Part shown: positions 57,567 to 64,000 of the stretch, one piece after another | How positions within the stretch are numbered: position 1 is the first letter of the stretch | Layout: each line of letters opens with the position of its first letter | Source of the DNA: Trissonchulus latispiculum | Lineage: Eukaryota; Nematoda; Enoplea; Enoplida; Ironidae | Assembly: GCA_030248195.1 (NCBI GenBank) | Contig: JASAND010030496.1 | Coordinates: forward strand, 62,001 to 126,000 | Direction of reading: 5' to 3' | DNA: 64,000 bases | Translations under genes and position numbers: made by a program | Notes under the pieces: generated by a model | What the model saw: only the letters and a program-made list of their open reading frames with translations | What the model was told of the DNA's origin: nothing | Databases searched by the model: none

Positions 57567-58903
57567 AAGTCTGACCAAAAAATGTAGAAAGCGAAATTGT
57601 TTGCTTTATATCTCGTAAACGCTTCAAGATAACTGCCATAAATTATATATTTTCTGAACCGGAATGATGAGATCTTTCTTCTCGTGAAAAAATTTTTTGA
57701 AATTTCCCGTGCGATTTCAAAGGGTGCCGCTTTTATATGTCCAGAAGGATTGGTAAATGCTACACCCACGATTTTTTCAGGAAAATTTTCCCCTTGCCCG
57801 AATGTCCTACACACCAAATTTCAGCTTTGTTGGTTGAAAATTGCGTGAGTTATTCCATTTTTTAGATTTTCAAAATCCTTTGATCTTTGCCGCTTTTTCG
57901 ACTTTGACTGGTTATTACTCGCCACTCGCTCAACGAAAAAAATTTTTTGATTGGATTTTCAGGACCGCCTGGGTGTCCGCTTTCATCTGATATACGTGGT
58001 ATTTCAAAATTTGAAAGTCGATTTTTTCGAAAAATATCACTTTTTGACCCAAAATTTCGGCAAAGCGAATCCAGCAAAAGTGAATAAAAATAACATAATC
58101 ATAAAGTTCATTATGAGCTGAATCCAACGATATAAGGTTTTCGTGGCTACGACTTATATTGCGCCAGCAATGAATTTTTAAACATTTCCCTTATTTCAAG
58201 CTGGTTTTTGGCTTCCTTTGATGTTGCCGCCTAGATTTACCTGAACCAGCGTAAACTAGCAAAAACCAGCTGAAACAAGGAAAATGTTTAAAAATTCATT
58301 GCTGGCGCAATATAAGTCGTAGCCACGAAAACTTTATATCGTTGGATTCAGCTCATAATGAACTTTATGATTATGTTATTTTTATTCACTTTTGCTGGAT
58401 TCGCTTTGCCGAAATTTTGGGTCAAAAAGTGGTATTTTTCGAAAAAATCGACTTTCAAATTTTGAAATACCACGTATATCAGATGAAAGCGGACACCCAG
58501 GCGGTCCTGAAAATCCAATCAAAAAATTTTTTTCGTTGAGCGAGTGGCGAGTAATAACCAGTCAAAGTCGAAAAAGCGGCAAAGATCAAAGGATTTTGAA
58601 AATCTAAAAAATGGAATAACTCACGCAATTTTCAACCAACAAAGCTGAAATTTGGTGTGTAGGACATTCGGGCAAGGGGAAAATTTTCCTGAAACAATCG
58701 TGGTTGTAGCATTTACCAATCCTTCTGGACATATAAAAGCGGCACCCTTTGAAATCGCACGGGAAATTTCAAAAAACTTTTTTCACGAGAAGAAAGATCT
58801 CATCATTCCGGGTCAGAAAATATATAATTTATGGCAGTTATCTTGAAGCGTTTACGAGATATAAAGCAAACAATTTCGCTTTCTACATTTTTTGGTCAGA
58901 CTT
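57567..58903. mobile_element. Palindromic TA-flanked transposon in AP180 intron, 1,337 bp
   Basis: The ends AAGTCTGACCAAAAAATGTA and its complement are flanked by TA (57,565-57,566 and 58,904-58,905). The arms are nearly perfect inverted copies and turn around 58,225-58,260. The open frames on the two arms are almost identical (for example 57,930-58,127 minus and 58,342-58,539 plus), which shows how recent or well preserved the palindrome is. It lies in the intron between the exons at 58,917 and 56,896. Confidence 0.9.
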
Positions 58904-58916
58904 TAGTTATGCTAAC

Positions 58917-59053
58917 CCGGCTGCCCATAGGCATTCTGTCCGCCGTACATGACAGGTTGTTGCATCCCACCGGGGGGCGGAGGGGCGCCCCAGCCCGCCA
59001 TGCCCGGTCCCATAGGCGCCAGTTGTCGCTGGGCACCCCACTGCATAGGCGGT
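58917..59053 (-). CDS. PICALM: AP180/PICALM exon
   Basis: Residues 195-241: the split Lys, then PPMQWGAQRQLAPMGPGMAG, WGAPPPPGGMQQPVMYGGQN and AYGQP with a split Gly. The acceptor is TATTTCTAG and the donor GTTAGC. The W-G, Pro and Gly pattern resembles the distal tail of CALM/LAP proteins. Only 11 intron bases separate this exon's donor from the TA target site of the palindromic transposon. Confidence 0.8.
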
Positions 59054-59482
59054 CTAGAAATACGTAAATACACGGAACTAAGGCAGATACGTACGACACA
59101 CAATGCTTCCAGTGAAACATAACAAGGAAACGGAAATTTTTTAGAATTTTTTAGAATTAGAAGTCAATATTTCCGCCCTTGAAATGCTTGTGACGCTGAA
59201 GGTTGCTGAACAAAATCATTGGTACATTCAATGACAGAGTACTATTTACAGCCCCCCCCCCAGAATTTGGGAGTTCATCCGGAGTTTTAATAACATGTAT
59301 ATAAATTTTTAAAAAATTTCCAGGGGATTTTCATCTGAAAATGTCAATTTTTAGCACTCACCACCATGTCATCTTCCTCCCCTGTTCATCCTCACAAAAA
59401 TAATCCACATCAGAAAACTGCAGTAGAAGGAAAAAACTTCTAAAAACCCCCACATAACAACCCCACATCCCCCATGACATAC

Positions 59483-59696
59483 TTCTGAAAAGTGTCCCCG
59501 CCCTTGCCAAAGGACAGGTTCTGTGCCAAGCTGGCCAGACTACTGTCCAGGTCGCCAGTGAACAACTTCCCATCCGCCCGGCCCACGGACCCGCCACTGC
59601 CGCTGACGGAACCCCGCTGTTGCATGGCAGGACTTCCGGTAGCGGAGCCCTGCTGCTTTGGTGTGGGCTGGAGGAGATCACCCAAACCATCTAGAC
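59483..59696 (-). CDS. PICALM: AP180/PICALM exon with DLDSSLASL motif
   Basis: Residues 124-195. It begins (G)LDGLGDLLQPTPKQQG, passes a Ser/Gly-rich stretch, and contains KLFTGDLDSSLASLAQNLSF at 167-186 followed by GKGGDTFQ. DLDSSLA-SL--NL is the diagnostic conserved block of AP180, CALM and insect LAP tails, which bind clathrin and AP2. The acceptor CCTTCTTTCAG and donor GTATGT are clear, and both phases match. This exon carries the identification of the gene. An open reading continues into the intron (VMGDVG) if the donor is skipped. Confidence 0.85.
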
Positions 59697-61042
59697 CTGA
59701 AAGAAGGAGAAAGGAGAAAATAGAAAAACAATACAAAAAAGAAGAACAAAAAACAATTGATGGAATTAAGCACACTTTTATGTTCTCAGTTCTTCTGTCT
59801 GAGTCGTAACAATACTGTTAAAATTAATATAATTGATTATAAAATTAATTAATTAAAAAACATTGTTGTAAATTTTACTAAATCGGGAAGTCACACAGGG
59901 AGGGTATGGTATCTTGGGTGTGAAAAGTCCAGTTTAGGTTTATTATTTTATAAAGAAGGTTTCATGGGTGGAAGTTTGGTGATGGCTTTTTATTAATTTT
60001 CCTCCGACACTCACGACTTGTCTTAACAACCTAATGCATACTTTAGTATAGACTACGAATAATAATATGAAGCAAAACAGACATTAATAATGTCAATTTT
60101 ATGCCTAAAGCTGGCATAATATCTACCTAATTATAAATAAGTATAAGTTTTTATAAGGTAAACTAATTTTTTGCTTTATCTCAAACCAAATGTTTCTCCT
60201 GAACTAACAAGCAAACCATCACACATCACACAGATGATTTCTTACAACAATAAGTACAGAAGCAATTAAGAAGAATTCTTAACTTTCAAATCCAAAATCT
60301 TATACTGTAATAATTTTTATCCCAACGAATATTTGAAAAAACAAACTATATTTTAGCATATTTATCATAACTATATTTATAGTTTCAGAAAGAATTCAAC
60401 TTTTACAAAAACTAGCAAATATCATACAAGACAATAACTACTACAAAAATCTAGGTAAATGGCCACAACATCGCCTTAACAGTACGTAGCTGCTTTCTGC
60501 AAGGTGCTATTTTAGCACACATGCTTCCCGCCACCAAAACTGAATAAATCTAAAAATTTTAATCTAAATTTGAATTAAAAATTTTAATCTAAATTTGAAT
60601 AAAATTAACTGACATTAGCTTTTTGTTTACATTTTATAAACAACTTACCGACTGTAGGAAAATTGACACGTTCTTGATTCCTTGAAAGTAGGCGAAATGG
60701 AGGGTAGGGGATGGGTAGAAACTGTATTTTTCTTCAAAGGGGTGGGTGAGCTCCCCCAACAAAATGTTCCCCAAAGATTTTAAACTTTCGAAATTCAAAT
60801 TCTATTTTCTCCAGAATTCAGTTCTTCCCCTTCCCTTTCCTCCACAAGCCAACTGATTTCAAGAGTAAAACTTAAAACTACTCTTGCGCCGCAATCAAAG
60901 GCTGGCAATCTTTTCATGACTACTATAGTATGCATCCTCCCAGTCTGAAATGGGTGAGCTCAACTTTTCACTCCCCACCTCGAAATTTTGGGCAAAGAAA
61001 AATCCAGCAACGAAGGGGGGAGCGGGGACATAAATTTCTAAC

Positions 61043-61150
61043 CTGACATCTGACCCATAGGGGCCGACGGAGGGCGAACCGGCGGCCCACCCAGAGAAGA
61101 CGGGCCAGGGGCTCCCATATTATCACTGCCCGCCGCCATCACCATTTTAG
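61043..61150 (-). CDS. PICALM: AP180/PICALM exon
   Basis: Residues 88-124: the split Pro, KMVMAAGSDNMGAPGPSSLG, then GPPVRPPSAPMGQMS and a split Gly. The acceptor AAATTTCAG is intact, in contrast to the B1 copy (TTTCCG). The donor is GTTAGA. Pro/Gly/Ser/Met-rich disordered tail. Confidence 0.8.
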
Positions 61151-61587
61151 CTGAAATTTAAGAAACGTAAACTCCAATCTAATCCAAGCCATACCAGAGA
61201 ATACGCACCAGTCATGGACACTAGTTGGAAGTGATACCAAGTTTCAAAAAAGAAAGTCTCTCGAAGAAATGTCTCAAATGGCCTTTCCGTAAAAAGCTTA
61301 GCTCTGTACGCTAAAGGCCTATCAACCCCTCCCCCCACCCTCACCCGCAACTGCGTGCCTTCAAACTGCAAACAAACTTACCCACTACCCCACTGCTAAG
61401 GTTCTATAGGTATAGCAGACATTAGATATTGCAGAAATTATACGCACGCAGGCGTTGGTTTTTTCTGAGATTTAACAAGCTAACACATTGTATAGTGAAT
61501 GAGCATACGCAAATGCGTACTCAGTGCTCATTTGCCGAAAGAGGGGCGTCAGCGTACAGCAGATGGCTCACGAGGTGGCAACAGGGA

Positions 61588-61719
61588 GCATATTATACAT
61601 ACATAGCTGTCATACTCTTATGTATTATGTACTCTTGATTGATAGTACGCCTTAACATATTATACATAGCTGTCATACTCTTATGTATTATGTACTCTTG
61701 ATTGATAGTACGCCTTAAC
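61588..61719. repeat. Tandem duplication of MITE-end sequence next to an exon
   Basis: Two ~62-bp units containing CTGTCATACTCTTATGTATT and GTACTCTTGATTGATAGTAC lie within 5 bp of the exon end at 61,724. B1 has a single unit (about 31,647-31,690). The unit is one end of the hAT-like family seen at 33,887-35,450. Confidence 0.8.
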
Positions 61720-61723
61720 ATAC

Positions 61724-61864
61724 GCGCTTCTCCGCCAAAAGATGCAGACATAGCCTGCTGTGATGACTGCCCAGGAGGCGGAGGGAACGCCTGCTGCTGT
61801 TGCTGCTGTTCCATCATACGACGAGGCAACTGGGGCGATGCCGTATAGCTGGAGTCCATTCCCG
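61724..61864 (-). CDS. PICALM: AP180/PICALM exon with polyQ
   Basis: Residues 41-88: a split Ser, GMDSSYTASPQLPRRMME, six Gln, AFPPPPGQSSQQAMSASFGG, EA and a split Pro codon. The acceptor TTGTTTGCAG and donor GTATGT are good. The polyQ is coded by mixed CAG/CAA. The B1 copy has nine Gln. Confidence 0.8.
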
Positions 61865-62172
61865 CTGCAAACAACAACATCAACAACAAAACACAAGATC
61901 AATTGCTGAGACAGACATCTTTACATTATACGACACAGCAAAATTCATTGTGCCAATTTTTTTCTGTCGTTGTTATGATATCCAATTTGGACCGTTTGGA
62001 AATTTTGAAGGGATATGCTGTGGCTGTGGGGCCCCCTCCCCAGTCAGTCTATTATTTCTTACCACCTCAAACTAGGAGAATGCCATGTGGTGGAAGGTTC
62101 ACACGATGCCTCAAGAGACCTGAACTAATCCTCCACCAAAGGGGTGGTCGCTTTCCATGTTTCCTGAATGAC

Positions 62173-62446
62173 CGGGGGCCGCGTTGCAAAAGATTCTCCT
62201 AAGTGCCCTCCTAGGTCTAGAGGAAGTTAGGAAACCTCCTAAACCCGTTTCAAAAGATTTCTCCTAACTCCTAAGTTTAGCTGGCGCTGCTCCTAAACTT
62301 AGCCAACTTAGGAGAAAAGTTAGGAGTGGTCGCTAGCACTCCTAGCTTAGCAGAATCTTTTGAAACCAGATTCTCCTAAGTGAGCACCTAAGCTGAACCT
62401 AGGAGCGCTCCTAGGCTTAGGAGAATGTTTTGCAAAGCGGCCCCGG
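62173..62446. mobile_element. MITE with GCGTTGCAAAAGATTCTCCT-type ends (B2)
   Basis: The left GCCGCGTTGCAAAAGATTCT and right GAGAATGTTTTGCAAAGCGG ends are inverted, with internal TCCTAAG/CTTAGGA motifs. It lies in an AP180 intron. Confidence 0.75.
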
Positions 62447-62866
62447 TTTCCTGCAGGTTTTTGAGACAAATTTAGGAGATAAACCAGGAAAAAAATTTCA
62501 GGTCTTTGGCCCTGGTATATTCACTTCCGAAGACACTTTCCGCACATATATATCTGCGGAAATAACGTCTTTCATTGAATGAGAGACACGTGACTACCCC
62601 CGCCGCAAATACCCGCCCACATAAAACAGTCTTAGAAAAATAAATTGATACTTAAATAAAATAATAAATTCTGCAGATAACGTACATTACAATCTTGTAA
62701 ACAAAGTTTATAAGTTTTCGAGAAGCTCACCCTTACCAATTTTCCAACATCAGCCAATCGAAACTACGCGCAAATCGACTAATTGCCAATGCTAACGTTG
62801 AATTTGTAATTGTCTATGCTAAGGATTAATTTAATTAATTTAGTTGGTATATTGTTTATTGCTTAC

Positions 62867-62986
62867 AGAATGGAGTATACTGATAGATATTGGAGGGCGG
62901 TGGAATGGACATTGGAAGCGAAGCCGGTCCGCCGGGACCACCAGGAATCGGCGATGGTGACGGTGAAGCCTCCACAGAACTCAAAC
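62867..62986 (-). CDS. PICALM: AP180/PICALM exon (most 5' visible)
   Basis: The first residues of the visible part: a split codon, LSSVEASPSPSPIPGGPGGP, ASLPMSIPPPSNIYQYTPF and a split Ser. The acceptor TCTGTTTTTTGTAG and donor GTAAGC are good. Its phase (1 in, 1 out) fits the exon at 61,724. Ser/Pro-rich linker that would follow the ANTH domain. The ANTH-coding exons are expected to the right of the window. Confidence 0.75.
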
Positions 62987-64000
62987 CTACAAAAAACAGA
63001 AGAAAAATTAAAAGAATAAAAAACTCATTCCCACCCAAACGATCAGAAGTAATATTGTGTTTCATCTATGGTGATCTTTTCTTGCCACAAGAAGTATTAC
63101 TGAAACCTTTTTGACAGCTGGTTTGGTACATCCACCCACCCTATTTGCTGCTGTGGATATTTAGACAAGAAAACCAAAGATCAAAAGAAGCATTAATGCC
63201 AATCGCCATTACTCTCCGCAACATGACAAGACCAACCACAACCACCTAACATTTCAAACTAAAGCCTTTCATCACAATTAAAAAATCTAATTGATTGACG
63301 TGGTAAATGTGAGAAAATTACTGGGTTATGTAAAACACGCAGATACTTCCGAAGAAATAATCCAATTCTAACAGATAAATAACACAATTGTAGTTAATTT
63401 GTTTTAAAAATAGACAGATCTAGCTAGTAAGGTCAGGCCCTAAAACCTGTTTGAAAACCCACATAAAGTAAGAAAAGGTTCTTCCCCGCCTCAATACTCC
63501 AAAAAAGTTGTAAATTGAAATTTCTAGTCTTTTTTAAATTTAAAAAATTCTCCAAGTTGGATGAATTTTTTACCATTGATAACTCAAGAAGACCTAGATC
63601 TAAGTTATGTTGGCAATATATTTTGGCAACGTTTTACCTCTACAAAATATGAAATACAAAATATGCAATATTTTACTGCCCAAGTTTACTTTACCCCAAT
63701 ATTTTACTTTACCCTCCATGTGTTTGGGTGCGTACTTTACAGAAAACGTTGCAGGAACAGGGACGTTAACAGTGAGACCCTTTATATTCAGATAAACTCC
63801 ACATCTGAGCAATTTTTTCGATTTGAAAAAACAATCCTTCAAAGAAAATGTGACAAAAATACGAAGTCACATGAACTAGCGTAGCCAGAAAAAAATTTCG
63901 GAGGGGGCAAGCTAAAAATGCTCGGAAATTTCTTCCACAACTGAACAGTTGGTGGAAACATTCAAGTAAAATCTAGTGCATTTTGAGATATTTTCGTTCA
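62987..64000. other. AP180 intron sequence (partial)
   Basis: No further exon was recognised to the window end. The mirrored frames at 63,561-63,884 have no family resemblance. Confidence 0.5.

Larger units (their letters stand above)
59908..62826. repeat. Segmental duplication block B, copy B2
   Basis: The counterpart of 30,198-32,745, lying inside the AP180 gene and holding the two functional exons. It includes intronic sequence with no recognised coding between 59,908 and 61,042. Confidence 0.9.

Noticed and set aside
57862..58607. Matching ORF pairs on opposite strands as duplicated genes
   Set aside because: They are the two arms of a palindromic transposon read in mirror image; no protein family.

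Overview
This window looks like part of a repeat-rich, intron-containing nuclear genome of an invertebrate animal. The lineage cannot be fixed from sequence alone. Support comes from spliced exons with GT..AG borders whose codon phases agree, several families of short terminal-inverted-repeat (TIR) transposons, tRNA-derived SINE-like pieces, a Ty3/gypsy remnant, and minisatellites. Real coding sequence is sparse, and most open frames are repeat artefacts.

The best-supported host gene is on the minus strand at the right end. Seven consecutive exons between 62,986 and 56,292 join in phase to give 322 residues plus a stop. They form the C-terminal, disordered, clathrin/AP2-binding part of an AP180/PICALM (like-AP180) clathrin assembly protein. 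The N-terminal ANTH domain must lie beyond 64,000. A second gene candidate is a short plus-strand ORF at 16,686-16,997 with a signal-peptide-like N-terminus, dibasic cleavage sites and a nearby AATAAA; it may encode a secreted peptide precursor. A third locus is a tandem pair of minus-strand ORFs (24,172-24,930 and 25,118-25,744). They are paralogues of each other with identically spaced cysteines and match no family I recognise.

The large-scale structure is A1-B1-A2-B2. Block A1 (1,988-12,281) is repeated in direct orientation as A2 (39,030-47,851). Block B1 (30,198-32,745), holding copies of two AP180 exons, is repeated as B2 (59,908-62,826), which holds the real exons. This suggests one ancient 30-37 kb tandem duplication later broken up by insertions and deletions, or two haplotypes joined in the assembly. 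The paired copies act as natural before/after comparisons. They show the empty target sites of three transposon insertions in A1: TA duplication at 5,022-6,372, 8-bp duplication at 8,515-10,031, and TTA duplication at 10,279-10,620.

Blocks A1 and A2 each carry a decayed copy of a multi-exon, transposase-like gene with the motif YSDxCGGQN. Each has lost different pieces, but some lesions are shared and so predate the duplication.

Other contents: five near-full-length palindromic elements with TA target duplications and the terminal motif AGTCTGACC or a relative; four PIF/Harbinger-like MITEs with AGCC..GGTT..ACACT ends and TTA/TAA duplications; TTAA-flanked piggyBac-like elements, one nested in a hAT-like element with a 7-bp duplication; a Merlin/ISXO2-like transposase fragment; and several tandem arrays. 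No CRISPR array, operon or other bacterial feature was seen.
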